Source: an uncultured Bacteroidia bacterium (GTDB taxonomy: Bacteria > Bacteroidota > Bacteroidia > Bacteroidales > UBA932). From it: a stretch of DNA of 64,000 nucleotides. Location: NCBI GenBank assembly GCA_902769525.1, contig CACXPG010000002.1:62001-126000 (forward strand), given 5' to 3'. Below, piece after piece: positions 1-8,936 of the stretch (its first letter is position 1; each line of letters opens with the position of its first letter). Both the position numbers and the translations under genes were made by a program. The notes under the pieces were generated by a model, which saw only the letters and a list, made by a program, of their open reading frames with translations, was not told the origin of the DNA and made no database searches.

Positions 1-638
1 TTAAGGATGCGGTGCTGCATCGCAGAGTATTGAGCCTGAGTTACGTGGACGAAAGGGCCAGCATCAGGGAAGTGATATTCTATCCTCTGCACTTGACTAC
101 CTACGCAATGCGCTGGTACTGTTTAGGTTATGTAGACGGGAAAGAAGGTATCCAGACAGTGCAGACAGACTGCGTAACCGGTTATTCCTACGCAATCCTG
201 CCGTTCCCGCCTAACTACAGGTTCAACGCAGACGAGTACTTTGAAGACATAATCGGCATTTCCCATCCTCAGGACAGCAAGGAAGACATACACATAAAAG
301 CCCAGGGCGTGCTGGCAAGGTATCTTATACAGAATCCTATACACCAGTCGCAGAGGCTGACAGGCAAGGCAGATGACGGAAGCTGCACCTTCAGAATCTC
401 GGTAATACCAAACGACGAGCTTTTCAGGTGGCTGTTCGAAAACCATCCGTTTGTCACGATAGAGTCTCCTAAGTATCTGTCAGACAGAGCCAACGAATAT
501 ATCCGCAATATGGTTGCAGACCTTCCTTCCCCTATCGTTCCGGAGGTCAAGACTAAGAAAGAGAAGGAAAAAGAGAACAAGAAAAAGAAGAAACAGCAGG
601 GCCAGATTGAGGAAGACCTCTTCTCGTCCCTGTTCTAG
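1..638 (+). CDS. WYL-domain transcriptional regulator, 5'-truncated by the window edge
   Basis: The reading frame is open to the first base of the window, so only the C-terminal ~210 residues are present and the true start lies upstream. The visible part begins inside a WYL-type ligand-sensing domain: a short beta-rich stretch with FYPLHL, then RWYCLGY and an Ile-rich strand, followed by the usual C-terminal extension. WYL proteins are mostly transcription factors that sense nucleotides or nucleic acid; the helix-turn-helix half would be in the missing part. The last ~30 residues are a very Lys/Glu-rich tail (about 175-200) ending in DLFSSLF, which is not part of the domain. It lies 6 bp upstream of the HisA-like gene and is probably co-transcribed with it. 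Confidence 0.8.
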   Translation, partial: KDAVLHRRVLSLSYVDERASIREVIFYPLHLTTYAMRWYCLGYVDGKEGIQTVQTDCVTGYSYAILPFPPNYRFNADEYFEDIIGISHPQDSKEDIHIKAQGVLARYLIQNPIHQSQRLTGKADDGSCTFRISVIPNDELFRWLFENHPFVTIESPKYLSDRANEYIRNMVADLPSPIVPEVKTKKEKEKENKKKKKQQGQIEEDLFSSLF

Positions 639-644
639 ACAGCT

Positions 645-1391
645 ATGATGCAGATTATACCATCTATACAGCTTCTTGGCCAAAAGGTTGTAACCTTCCC
701 GGAAGGCAACCTCAAGAAGATGAAGTCTTATGACATTGACATCCTGGACTACATACAAGACGCAGAGATTGCCGGAATAAAGCGAATCTGCCTTGTAGAT
801 ATCTCAGGAGCCAGAAGCAACGCCCCCCAGAGCCTGGATGTGCTTAAGAGGATAACTTCTACAACCAGGCTGAAAGTGACCTTCGGCGGCGGAATCAAAA
901 GCAGAGATTCCCTTAGAAACGCTCAGGACAATGGCGCTGACCACCTTATAAGCTCCTCAATCGCAGTGCTTCAGCCGACGGTGTTCAACTACTGGTGCGA
1001 GTGCTACGAGCCTAACAACATCATCTTCTCGGCCGACATCACCCCGGAAGGCCTGGCTGTGAAGGGCTGGAAAGAAAAGTCCGCCCAGGAAGTGAAAGAA
1101 TCGCTGAGGAAAATGGTTTCAGAAGGCCTCAAAAAGGTGATACTCAGAGACGTGAGCAAGGAAGGCACCCTTTCCGGACCTAATCTGGATCTAGTAAGGG
1201 AAATAGCCCAGGCGTTCCCTAAACTGGTAATTGCGGTAAGGGGCGGAATCTCGTCCATAGAGGATATAGACAAGCTCAGCCAAGCCGGAGCACACTGTGC
1301 AATCATAGGCACGGCGATTCTGGAGGACAAGCTGACATTCAGCCAGATAAACGACTATTACAGCAGAGGTAAAGATGAACAGGAAAAATGA
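645..1391 (+). CDS. HisA/HisF-family TIM-barrel protein, probable non-catalytic HisA paralogue
   Basis: The 248-residue protein has the length and half-barrel repeats of HisA, the ProFAR isomerase of histidine synthesis. These include GGGIKS after strand 3, GWKEKS, EGTLSGPN and RGGISS. The catalytic positions have changed. The Asp of the family motif AIDL is Gln9 in SIQL, the neighbouring phosphate-loop Arg of VVRL is Thr, and the Thr of TDISRDGTL is Arg168 in RDVSKEGTL. The Asp in FSADI (131) remains. No other his genes are nearby. It sits between a WYL regulator and a HAD hydrolase, overlapping the latter by 17 bp. The fold is confident; isomerase activity is doubtful, and a different substrate or a binding role is an inference. 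Confidence 0.8.
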   Translation: MMQIIPSIQLLGQKVVTFPEGNLKKMKSYDIDILDYIQDAEIAGIKRICLVDISGARSNAPQSLDVLKRITSTTRLKVTFGGGIKSRDSLRNAQDNGADHLISSSIAVLQPTVFNYWCECYEPNNIIFSADITPEGLAVKGWKEKSAQEVKESLRKMVSEGLKKVILRDVSKEGTLSGPNLDLVREIAQAFPKLVIAVRGGISSIEDIDKLSQAGAHCAIIGTAILEDKLTFSQINDYYSRGKDEQEK

Positions 1392-2211
1392 CAAGCCCAT
1401 AGTGGCTCTGATATACGACTTTGACGGAACTCTGGCCCCGGGCAATATGCAGGAATACTCCTTCATCAATGCCGTGGGCAGGAAGAAAGACGAGTTCTGG
1501 GCAGAAACCCACGAGATGGCAAAAGACCAGGATTCGGACGGAGTGCTCATCTATATGCTGCTGATGCTTGAAGAAGCCAAGAAAAAGGGCATCAAGCTCA
1601 CAAGAAAGAAACTCCGCACCTACGGAAAAGACATAACCTTCTTCAAGGGCGTCGAGACCTGGTTTGAGAGAATCAGGAAAATCGGTGAAAAAGAAGGAGT
1701 TATTATAGAGCATTATATCAATTCGTCAGGCCTTCTGGAGATTATGGAAGGAACCAGGATCGCCAAGGAGTTCAAGGCCATATTCGCGTCTTCTTTCTAT
1801 TACGACAAGGAAGGATGCGCCATCTGGCCGGCCTCAGCCGTGAACTACACCAACAAGACTCAGTTCCTGTTCAAGATAAACAAGGGAATCCTCAACATCC
1901 ACGACAGCGAAAAGATCAATTCCTCTGTGCCTGAGGAAGAAAAGAGAGTCTCATTCTCGAATATGATTTATTTCGGCGACGGGGAGACGGACGTGCCTTG
2001 CATGAAACTCACCCGCCAGCTGGGAGGAACTTCCATTGCCGTATACAACAACTCTGAAGCGTCAAAAGAGGTGGCCCAGAGGCTCTTCGAGCAGCACAGG
2101 GTAAGCTTCACCTGCCCGGCTGACTACACGGAAGGAAGCCTCGTGGAGGAAATCGTGACCAAGCTGATCAGGAAGATTAAAGCAGACAGCGATTTATCGT
2201 CTCTTCGATGA
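1375..2211 (+). CDS. HAD-superfamily hydrolase
   Basis: All four haloacid-dehalogenase motifs are visible in this 278-residue protein. Motif I is DFDGTL near residue 16 with the nucleophilic Asp, motif II is the Ser in INSSG, motif III is a Lys in the NKTQFLFK stretch, and motif IV is GDGETD near residue 200. The ~110 residues between motifs I and II form an alpha-helical cap (C1 type). This fits a small-molecule phosphatase; the substrate cannot be read from sequence. It starts inside the end of the HisA-like gene, so the two are probably translationally coupled. Its 3' end overlaps the convergent cytidylate kinase-like gene by 35 bp. Confidence 0.85.
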   Translation: MNRKNDKPIVALIYDFDGTLAPGNMQEYSFINAVGRKKDEFWAETHEMAKDQDSDGVLIYMLLMLEEAKKKGIKLTRKKLRTYGKDITFFKGVETWFERIRKIGEKEGVIIEHYINSSGLLEIMEGTRIAKEFKAIFASSFYYDKEGCAIWPASAVNYTNKTQFLFKINKGILNIHDSEKINSSVPEEEKRVSFSNMIYFGDGETDVPCMKLTRQLGGTSIAVYNNSEASKEVAQRLFEQHRVSFTCPADYTEGSLVEEIVTKLIRKIKADSDLSSLR

Positions 2212-2818
2212 GATCGGCACAGCCCTCTATTCCCAGAAGGCTGGAATTCAAGCACATATCATAGCTTTCGGCAGCTCCCCAGGTCTTGAAGGAGTAGTCA
2301 CCGTAGTATGAAGCCCTCTTGCGGTCCCCCCTCTGGAGAAGATCCGAGAGTTTCTCGTCCGAAATGCCTACGGAATCACCGTACTTGTTTACGGTGCGCA
2401 CTCTTTTTATGCGGTCTTCCATAGATGCGGTGATAAAGACATTGAAGCATCCGGGAACATCCCTGAGGATATAGTCGGCACATCTTCCGACAAATATCGT
2501 CGAGCCCTCAGAGGCCAGTTTCCTGATGACCTCACTCTGGATGGTGAAAATGGTATTGCTGTTGTATACGCTTGGCTTGAAGGTGTTTGATATGACCTCG
2601 GCGAAAGAGGAAAGGCTGAATCCCGTATTCAGGGAAAGGTTGTCCTTCTCGTCCTCCTTGGCGAAAACCGAATGGTCCAGGCCGCTCTCCTTGGCGGCAA
2701 GCGTCAGAAGCTCCTTGTCATAGACCTTGATGTTGAAGCGTTTCCCCAGTTCACGGGCCACGTCGAGCCCTCCGGCTCCTATCTGTCTTCCGATGTTTAT
2801 GTGAATATGCTTTTCCAT
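2177..2818 (-). CDS. Cytidylate kinase-like family protein
   Basis: The 213-residue protein opens with a P-loop variant, GRQIGAGG, followed by a helix with VARELGKRF. This is the signature of the cytidylate kinase-like family (Cytidylate_kin2), a P-loop kinase group distinct from true Cmk. A mid-protein strand IFVGRCADYIL and an Arg-rich LID-like region (RIKRVRTVNKYG, RGDRKRASYY) are also visible. The substrate of this family is not settled, so NMP kinase activity is an inference. It begins 1 bp after the stop codon of the MATE exporter, so the two are likely one operon. The end overlaps the convergent HAD gene. Confidence 0.75.
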   Translation of the reverse strand: MEKHIHINIGRQIGAGGLDVARELGKRFNIKVYDKELLTLAAKESGLDHSVFAKEDEKDNLSLNTGFSLSSFAEVISNTFKPSVYNSNTIFTIQSEVIRKLASEGSTIFVGRCADYILRDVPGCFNVFITASMEDRIKRVRTVNKYGDSVGISDEKLSDLLQRGDRKRASYYGDYSFKTWGAAESYDMCLNSSLLGIEGCADLIEETINRCLL

Positions 2819-2819
2819 A

Positions 2820-4202
2820 CTATGACTGGATTTGGGATGTCTGTAATTCCTGTTCCTTGAGTTTCATCTTGAATTCCTTCCTCTGTCTGAGAAGCAGCCA
2901 GAGAGTCAGGATGCTGGCAACGACGTCTGAGATCGGGAGGCTCCACCACACTCCGTCCACACCCATAATTGGCGGAAGAACCAGTAGCAGCGGAAGCAGG
3001 CAGATCGCCTGGCGGCTCAGGCTCAGGAAAATGGCCTTCTTGGCCTTGCCGATGCTCTGGAAGAAGTTGGTCGTAACCATCTGGAAACCGATTATCGCAA
3101 AGGCTACGAAGTTGATTCTCATGCCTCTTACGGTGTGCGCCAGCAGTTCCTCGTCGTCGGTGAATATCTCGGCCAGCTGCCTCGGGAAGAGTTCCGTAAC
3201 AATAAAGAAGAGGGTTGTCACGACACTGGCCCAGAATATTGATATGTTCAGAACCTTGGAAACCCTGTCGTGCTTCTGGGCCCCGTAATTGTATCCGGCG
3301 ATAGGCTGCATGCCCTGGTTAATTCCCATCACGATCATCACGGCAATGAATCCCAGCCTGTTCTGGATGCCGTAGGCCCCTATCGCCATATCCCCGCCGT
3401 AGATGTTCAGCTGCTTGTTAATGACTATCACGATGATGCAGGCGCAGGCGTTCATCAGGAAAGGAGCCATTCCGATGGAGAAAGTCTGGGAAATGATCTT
3501 CCTCTTCAAGCGGTAAATGCCCTTTTGGAGATGAATCACACGGCTCTTGTCGGAGACCAGGCTGAACACGTAGATCATCGCCAGGAACTGGGACAGAACC
3601 GTAGCTATGGCCGCTCCCCGGATACCCCACTTGAACACCATAATAAACAGATAGTCAAGCACAAAGTTTATGGCAACGGTGAAAATGGTGGCTCCCATAG
3701 CCTTCTTGGGAAGGCCCATAACCCTCACCACGGCATTAAGGCCGAAATACAGGTGCGTAACCACATTGCCAAGGAGAATGATGAACATATATTCCCTGGC
3801 ATAGGTTATCGTGTTCTCGCTGGCACCGAAGAAATAGAGTATCGGATCAAGAAATGCAATTATAACCGCCATAAAGACCAGGCCGGTTATTAAGTTCAGC
3901 ACCACCGAGTTGCCGAGAACCTTGTTGGCCGTGTCGTAGTTTTTCTGCCCCAGGAGAACGCTGATAAGGGTGGCGGCGCCAACTCCCACAAGAGTTCCCA
4001 CGGCGGCGCTGAGGTTCATTATCGGGAACGTCAGGGCCAGGCCCGCCAGAGCCAGAGAACCAACTCCCTGACCGATGAATATGCTGTCGCACATATTGTA
4101 GAGCGACGATGCCGTCATTGCAATTATCGCCGGCACAGCATATTGTCTTAAGAGCTTGGGTATTTTTTCAGTACCAAGTTCGGTAGGGATTATAACAGCC
4201 AT
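2820..4202 (-). CDS. MATE family Na+(H+)/drug antiporter
   Basis: At 460 residues with about 12 hydrophobic segments in two six-helix halves, this is a typical multidrug-and-toxin-extrusion transporter of the DinF/NorM class. Recognisable pieces include the N-terminal YAVPAIIAMTASSLYNMCDS and GVGAATLISVLLGQ of the first half, and GINQGMQPIAGYNYGAQ in the second half. It would export cationic organic compounds across the inner membrane using a cation gradient. The substrate is unknown. It is followed by the cytidylate kinase-like gene with almost no spacing. Confidence 0.9.
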   Translation of the reverse strand: MAVIIPTELGTEKIPKLLRQYAVPAIIAMTASSLYNMCDSIFIGQGVGSLALAGLALTFPIMNLSAAVGTLVGVGAATLISVLLGQKNYDTANKVLGNSVVLNLITGLVFMAVIIAFLDPILYFFGASENTITYAREYMFIILLGNVVTHLYFGLNAVVRVMGLPKKAMGATIFTVAINFVLDYLFIMVFKWGIRGAAIATVLSQFLAMIYVFSLVSDKSRVIHLQKGIYRLKRKIISQTFSIGMAPFLMNACACIIVIVINKQLNIYGGDMAIGAYGIQNRLGFIAVMIVMGINQGMQPIAGYNYGAQKHDRVSKVLNISIFWASVVTTLFFIVTELFPRQLAEIFTDDEELLAHTVRGMRINFVAFAIIGFQMVTTNFFQSIGKAKKAIFLSLSRQAICLLPLLLVLPPIMGVDGVWWSLPISDVVASILTLWLLLRQRKEFKMKLKEQELQTSQIQS

Positions 4203-4213
4203 AATTTTTTTAT

Positions 4214-4221
4214 TACTTTTG
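4214..4221 (+). promoter_or_regulatory. Probable promoter -7 box for tRNA-Thr
   Basis: The octamer TACTTTTG matches the Bacteroidetes -7 consensus TAnnTTTG. It ends 11 bp before the tRNA, which places transcription start close to the mature 5' end. No clear -33 TTTG is seen. Confidence 0.55.
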
Positions 4222-4232
4222 CACCCGCAAAA

Positions 4233-4305
4233 GCCATCTTAGCTCAGTCGGTAGAGCAACGCATTCGTAACGCGTAGGTCTGGAGTTCGAACCTCCAAGA
4301 TGGCT
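4233..4305 (+). tRNA. tRNA-Thr (anticodon CGU)
   Basis: The acceptor arm GCCATCT pairs with AGATGGC, leaving a U discriminator. The D arm is GCTC-loop-GAGC and the anticodon loop is TTCGTAA, giving anticodon CGT that reads ACG. The T arm is TGGAG-TTCGAAC-CTCCA. The anticodon stem has one A-C mismatch next to the loop. CCA is not encoded. A run of seven T follows within 15 bp and may act as a terminator. Confidence 0.95.
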
Positions 4306-4317
4306 CTTCTTTTTTTG

Positions 4318-5550
4318 CTACCAGTTCAAGATTTTCTTGAAGTCGTAGGTTTCTGGATCCGGCACGTATTTCTTTGCCGCCTCGTAATCCTTAGGAGTGA
4401 TGTAGTGCATGATGTACTCGAAGATCATGTTCACCTTGTCCTGATGGATATTCACGCCTCTTGGAGGAATCTTTCCGGTTGCAGGATCCTGCATATCCTT
4501 CAAATACAGGCTCTTGATATTTCCGTTCAGGTCGAGGTAAACCATACATCCGGTAATGCCCTGCTTGAAGAGCTTGTAAACTCCCATACCCAGCTCCGTG
4601 CAGTAAACCAGGTCGTAAGCGTGAGGGGTGATGCAGCGGATTTCGTATCCGATCTCCACCGGACGGATCTTGACCTTGATTCCGAGCTGCTTTAGCTTGA
4701 CGTCAAGTATATCGTTGAACATCTGTGCCTTGGATATCTTTCCAAGTTCAGGATGACCGTGCTCGTCGTAGGAGAATCTCACACCATATTTCTCGAGTTC
4801 CTCAGGAGAGAAGCCCTCGAAAACGCCTTCGGAAATGATGATTGCACCGTAGTCTATTCCCAGAATCTTTCTCTTGATGATGGCCGAAACCGCCATATTG
4901 AGAATCTTCTCCACTGAAATGTCACTCTTGTTGAACATCTCCGGAATCACGATCATAGGGAAATGGTTGGTGTAGCCGATTGCCAGAGCAAGGTGTCCGG
5001 CGCTTCTTCCCATAGCGGAAATCACGAACCAGTTGTGGCTTGTGCGTGCATCCTCATAGACTGTAGCCGCAATCCTGGAACCCTCTCCCTTTGCGCTCTG
5101 ATATCCGAACGTAGGAATGTTCTGTGGCAGAGGAAGGTCGTTGTCTATGGTCTTTGGAACGTGTATGTTTGATATAGGGAAATTCTTTGCTTTCAGGAAC
5201 TTGGCAATGCGGTTTGCAGTGGACGCGGTATCGTCTCCGCCGATTGTAACCAGAAGCTCAATGTTGTTGTCCTGGAAAAATTTCAGGTTGAAATTCTTGT
5301 CAAAGTCTTCCTGAGTTGGCTTGAAGCGGCTCATCACAAGGAAAGATCCTCCGCGGTTGAAGATGTCGTCAGCCTTGAAGAAATCCAGTTCCACATAATT
5401 CGGGTCCGGGGAGAAAAGCCCCTTGTAACCTCCGTGAAGGCCAAGGACACGGTAACCGTTGCTTAAGAAAGTCTTTGTTATACTGCCTACTACAGTATTC
5501 ATTCCAGGGGCAGGACCGCCGCCGGTAAGGATCACGATAGATTTTTGCAT
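4318..5550 (-). CDS. pfp: Pyrophosphate-dependent 6-phosphofructokinase
   Basis: This 410-residue phosphofructokinase phosphorylates fructose-6-phosphate in the cytoplasm. Two diagnostic positions indicate PPi rather than ATP as donor: GGDDT at 104-108, where ATP enzymes have GGDGS, and PKTIDND at 132-138, where ATP enzymes have Gly instead of Lys133. The start MQKSIVILTGGGPAPGMN places the phosphate-binding glycine loop immediately at the N-terminus. The MGRSAGHLAL substrate segment is also present. A PPi enzyme makes this step reversible, so it can serve glycolysis and gluconeogenesis. It is monocistronic and divergent from ligA. Confidence 0.93.
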   Translation of the reverse strand: MQKSIVILTGGGPAPGMNTVVGSITKTFLSNGYRVLGLHGGYKGLFSPDPNYVELDFFKADDIFNRGGSFLVMSRFKPTQEDFDKNFNLKFFQDNNIELLVTIGGDDTASTANRIAKFLKAKNFPISNIHVPKTIDNDLPLPQNIPTFGYQSAKGEGSRIAATVYEDARTSHNWFVISAMGRSAGHLALAIGYTNHFPMIVIPEMFNKSDISVEKILNMAVSAIIKRKILGIDYGAIIISEGVFEGFSPEELEKYGVRFSYDEHGHPELGKISKAQMFNDILDVKLKQLGIKVKIRPVEIGYEIRCITPHAYDLVYCTELGMGVYKLFKQGITGCMVYLDLNGNIKSLYLKDMQDPATGKIPPRGVNIHQDKVNMIFEYIMHYITPKDYEAAKKYVPDPETYDFKKILNW

Positions 5551-5574
5551 AATACGATAACTCTAAATCGGGTG

Positions 5575-5582
5575 CAAATGTA
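5575..5582 (-). promoter_or_regulatory. Probable -7 box for pfp
   Basis: On the minus strand this reads TACATTTG, matching TAnnTTTG, 24 bp upstream of the pfp start codon. No strong -33 element was found. Confidence 0.55.
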
Positions 5583-5604
5583 AGAAAATTTGCGTATTTT
5601 TGGT

Positions 5605-5612
5605 TAAATTTG
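5605..5612 (+). promoter_or_regulatory. Probable -7 box for ligA
   Basis: TAAATTTG matches TAnnTTTG and ends 18 bp before the ATG at 5631. It also argues against the in-frame TTG at 5610 as the ligA start, because that codon lies inside the promoter. Confidence 0.55.
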
Positions 5613-5630
5613 GCATCTTGTACAAACCGT

Positions 5631-7688
5631 ATGGACGCAAACGAAGCAAGACATAGGATAAACGCCCTCAGGGAGGAAATCAATGCCCACAACAGGCATT
5701 ATTATCTGGAGAACTCGCCGCTGATTTCGGACTACGAGTTCGACCTTCTGCTGAAAGAACTCATTCAGCTGGAAGAGCTGTATCCTCAGTTCAAGAGCCC
5801 GGACTCTCCTACCGCCAAGGTAGGAAGCGACCTTGAAACGGAAAACTCTCCGTTCAGACAATATGCACATCTCCACCCTATGCTCTCTCTTGCAAACACT
5901 TACAGCATAGAGGAGCTCCGCGATTTCGATGCCAGGGTAAAGAAGGGAACCGATTCAGCTTTCACCTACAACTGCGAACTCAAGTTCGACGGCACAGGCA
6001 TCAACCTGCTTTACCGGAACGGGATTCTGGTCAGGGCCCTTACCAGGGGAGACGGAACAACGGGCGACGATGTTACACGCAACATAAAGACAATCAAATC
6101 TATACCGCTGCAGCTAAAAGACGGCTCCGGATATCCGGAAGAATTTGAAATAAGAGGAGAGGTCTATATGCCATTCGACTCTTTCAACAAGCTTAACACG
6201 CAGAGAGAGCTGGATGAGGAACCGCTGTTCGCCAATCCGAGAAACGCGGCCGCCGGGTCGCTGAAGATGCTATCCAGCAAGGCCGTTTCAGGACGCGGTC
6301 TGGACTGCGTGCTTTACCACCTGATCGCTCCGGGATATGAAGACAGCCTTCACAGCAAATCGCTGGAAGACGCTGCATCGTGGGGGCTTCCAATAAGCTC
6401 GCACTCAAGAAAATGCTCAAACATCGACGAGGTTGTCGAATATATAGGCGAATGGGACCAGAGACGGCACGGCCTGCCGTTCCCTACTGACGGAGTGGTT
6501 GTGAAAGTGGACCAATACGCAATCCAGAGGGAGCTGGGCTTCACGGCCAAGACTCCAAGATGGGCCGTGGCGTACAAGTTCAAGCCGGAAGAAGCTCTCA
6601 CAAAGATTGAATCCATTGACTACCAGGTTGGAAGAACCGGAGCGGTAACCCCTGTGGCTAACCTTTCCCCGGTCCTTCTGAGCGGTACAACCGTCAAGAG
6701 AGCCACTCTCCACAACGCAGACCAGATGGACCTTCTGGACATAAGGGTCGGAGACTGTGTATATGTGGAAAAGGGCGGTGAAATCATCCCTAAGATAACC
6801 AGGGTGGAACTTTCAAAAAGACCGGCCGGCAGCTCTCCGGAGGTATTCCCGAAAGTCTGCCCAGCCTGCGGAACCCCGCTTGTAAGAGATCCCGAGCAGG
6901 CTAAGTATTTCTGCCCGAATTCTGACGGATGCACCCCGCAGATTGAGGGCAAGTTCCTCCATTTTGCATCCCGCAAGGCTATGGACATCAACATCGGCGA
7001 AGTTGCGGTTCACCAGCTCTGCGAAAGGGAGTATGTGCGTGAACTCCAGGACCTTTACCATCTGGACGACCTCCAGTTGCTGAGCCTGGACAAGTGGAAA
7101 GGAAAGAGCGTGGAGAACTTCCGCCAGTCTCTGGAAAAATCCACTCAGGTACCTTTCCATCGTGTACTCTTTGCATTGGGTATCAAGAACATAGGAGAAA
7201 CCACCGCAAAGACTCTGGCCACTCACTTCAAGAACATTGACGCCCTCAAAGAAGCTTCAAGAGACGAGCTTCTTTCAGTGGAAGATGTCGGCGGGACACT
7301 CGCTGACTCCATTATCGGATGGTTTAGCGAACCCCGGCACCTGAACACTGTTCAAGAGCTGAAAAAAGCCGGCCTGCAGTTCAGCCTGGAGGAAAAAGCC
7401 CCGGTTTCTGACACCCTGAAGGGAATGACCATAATGATTACCGGCAACTATTCCATCCCTAGGGACACGATGAAATACTACATTGAGGCCCATAGCGGCA
7501 AGGTAGGAAGCAGCGTAACCTCCTCAACCACTTACCTTGTGGCAGGAGCCAAGGCAGGAGCCTCCAAGCTTGAGAAAGCCAGAAAACTCGGGATTCCAGT
7601 AATCTCTGAAGAAGAATTTTACAAGATTGCCGCACCGGGACAGGAAAATGACTCTCCGGAGACAGACACAGAATTGAAATTATTTTAA
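5631..7688 (+). CDS. ligA: NAD+-dependent DNA ligase LigA
   Basis: This is a full-length bacterial replicative ligase of 685 residues that seals nicks using NAD+. The order of domains is an N-terminal Ia domain (HNRHYYLENSPLISDYEFD), an adenylation domain with the KFDG active-site Lys118, an OB fold and a four-cysteine zinc finger (CPACG ... CPNSDGC). A helix-hairpin-helix region follows, and then a C-terminal BRCT domain (KGMTIMITGNYS onward). The ATG at 5631 is preferred over the upstream TTG at 5610, which falls in the promoter box. No missing residues were noted. Confidence 0.96.
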   Translation: MDANEARHRINALREEINAHNRHYYLENSPLISDYEFDLLLKELIQLEELYPQFKSPDSPTAKVGSDLETENSPFRQYAHLHPMLSLANTYSIEELRDFDARVKKGTDSAFTYNCELKFDGTGINLLYRNGILVRALTRGDGTTGDDVTRNIKTIKSIPLQLKDGSGYPEEFEIRGEVYMPFDSFNKLNTQRELDEEPLFANPRNAAAGSLKMLSSKAVSGRGLDCVLYHLIAPGYEDSLHSKSLEDAASWGLPISSHSRKCSNIDEVVEYIGEWDQRRHGLPFPTDGVVVKVDQYAIQRELGFTAKTPRWAVAYKFKPEEALTKIESIDYQVGRTGAVTPVANLSPVLLSGTTVKRATLHNADQMDLLDIRVGDCVYVEKGGEIIPKITRVELSKRPAGSSPEVFPKVCPACGTPLVRDPEQAKYFCPNSDGCTPQIEGKFLHFASRKAMDINIGEVAVHQLCEREYVRELQDLYHLDDLQLLSLDKWKGKSVENFRQSLEKSTQVPFHRVLFALGIKNIGETTAKTLATHFKNIDALKEASRDELLSVEDVGGTLADSIIGWFSEPRHLNTVQELKKAGLQFSLEEKAPVSDTLKGMTIMITGNYSIPRDTMKYYIEAHSGKVGSSVTSSTTYLVAGAKAGASKLEKARKLGIPVISEEEFYKIAAPGQENDSPETDTELKLF

Positions 7689-7735
7689 CCTAGATAGCAA
7701 AAACAAAACGAATAAATAAACAAAACACTGAAACA

Positions 7736-8932
7736 ATGAGAATTGCAAAAGTTACAGACAGAATCAGCTACATCGGCGTAAACGACCGCCGCACCGCTCT
7801 CTTTGAGAACAACTGGCCGATTCCTTACGGAGTATCCTATAATTCCTACATAATCAAAGACGAAAAGAACGTCCTCATAGACACCGTGGAATACGGTTCT
7901 GACGGAGACTTTCTCTGCAAGATAGAGGCGGCCCTGCAGGGTGGCAGTCTGGACTATCTGGTTGTAAACCACATGGAACCGGACCACTCTGGAATGATCC
8001 GCAGCGTGCTGGCAAAGTATCCCGGAATGAAAATCATAGGCAATGCCAAGACCTTCGAGCTGATGCAGAAATACTACGGCATCGCAGAGGAAAACGTTAT
8101 GCTGGTTACCGACGGTCAGGAACTGAACATCGGAAGCGGCGTTCTGAAGTTCGTCTTCGTGCCTTGGGTCCACTGGCCTGAGACAATGGTAACTCTGGAC
8201 GTCAAGGATTCCGTGCTGTTCAGCTGCGACGCTTTCGGAAGCTACGGAAGCCTGGACGGCGGCATTTTTGACTCCGACTACAATATGGAAGAGATGTTCC
8301 TGCCGGAGATGAGACGCTACTATGCCAACATTGTGGCAAAATACAACCAGATGGTTACCAGGGCAATAGCAAAACTTGCAGGAGTCCCTGTGAAGATAAT
8401 CGCCCCTTCCCACGGAGTTGTCTGGAAAGACAATCCTGCAAAGGTTATCGGCCTGTACGCGGACTGGGCGGCGTTCAAGGCGGAAGAAGGCGTGGTAATA
8501 GCCTATGCCTCAATGTACGGCAACACCGCAAACCTGGCAGACCAGATCGGAGCTAAACTCGCCGAGAAAGGCATCCGGAACATACGCACCTGCGATGTTT
8601 CCAGAACCAATGTTTCCTATATCCTCAGCGATATAATGCGCTACAAGGGTTTCGTGCTTGGAACCTGCGCCTACAACACGTTCATGCACCCGATGATGGA
8701 GCATCTGTGCAACGAGCTGAGGATCATGAGCCCTAAGGGCAAGGTTATGGGTATCTTCGGAACCAGCGGATGGAACGGAGCCGGAGCAAAGGCCCTCGCA
8801 AAGTTCGCCGAAGAGGCAAAGCTCACTGTCGTAGGCCCTGCTGTAGAGGCATTTGGAGCCCCTACCGGCGACAAGGTAAATCCGTCTCTGGAAGAATTTG
8901 CAGAGGTATTCACCCAGGCTTTAAAAGCATAA
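7736..8932 (+). CDS. FprA-type A flavoprotein (flavodiiron O2/NO reductase)
   Basis: The 398-residue protein has an N-terminal metallo-beta-lactamase-like domain with the diiron motif HMEPDH at 79-84 and further ligands in the SCDAFGS and PSHGVVW segments. A C-terminal flavodoxin domain begins near 255 with ASMYGNTANLA. No rubredoxin domain is attached, so it is class A. Such proteins reduce O2 to water or NO to N2O in the cytoplasm of anaerobes and protect oxygen-sensitive enzymes. It lies 4 bp upstream of the thioesterase gene and close to hydG, which fits a role in protecting low-potential iron enzymes. Confidence 0.92.
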   Translation: MRIAKVTDRISYIGVNDRRTALFENNWPIPYGVSYNSYIIKDEKNVLIDTVEYGSDGDFLCKIEAALQGGSLDYLVVNHMEPDHSGMIRSVLAKYPGMKIIGNAKTFELMQKYYGIAEENVMLVTDGQELNIGSGVLKFVFVPWVHWPETMVTLDVKDSVLFSCDAFGSYGSLDGGIFDSDYNMEEMFLPEMRRYYANIVAKYNQMVTRAIAKLAGVPVKIIAPSHGVVWKDNPAKVIGLYADWAAFKAEEGVVIAYASMYGNTANLADQIGAKLAEKGIRNIRTCDVSRTNVSYILSDIMRYKGFVLGTCAYNTFMHPMMEHLCNELRIMSPKGKVMGIFGTSGWNGAGAKALAKFAEEAKLTVVGPAVEAFGAPTGDKVNPSLEEFAEVFTQALKA

Positions 8933-8936
8933 GGAT

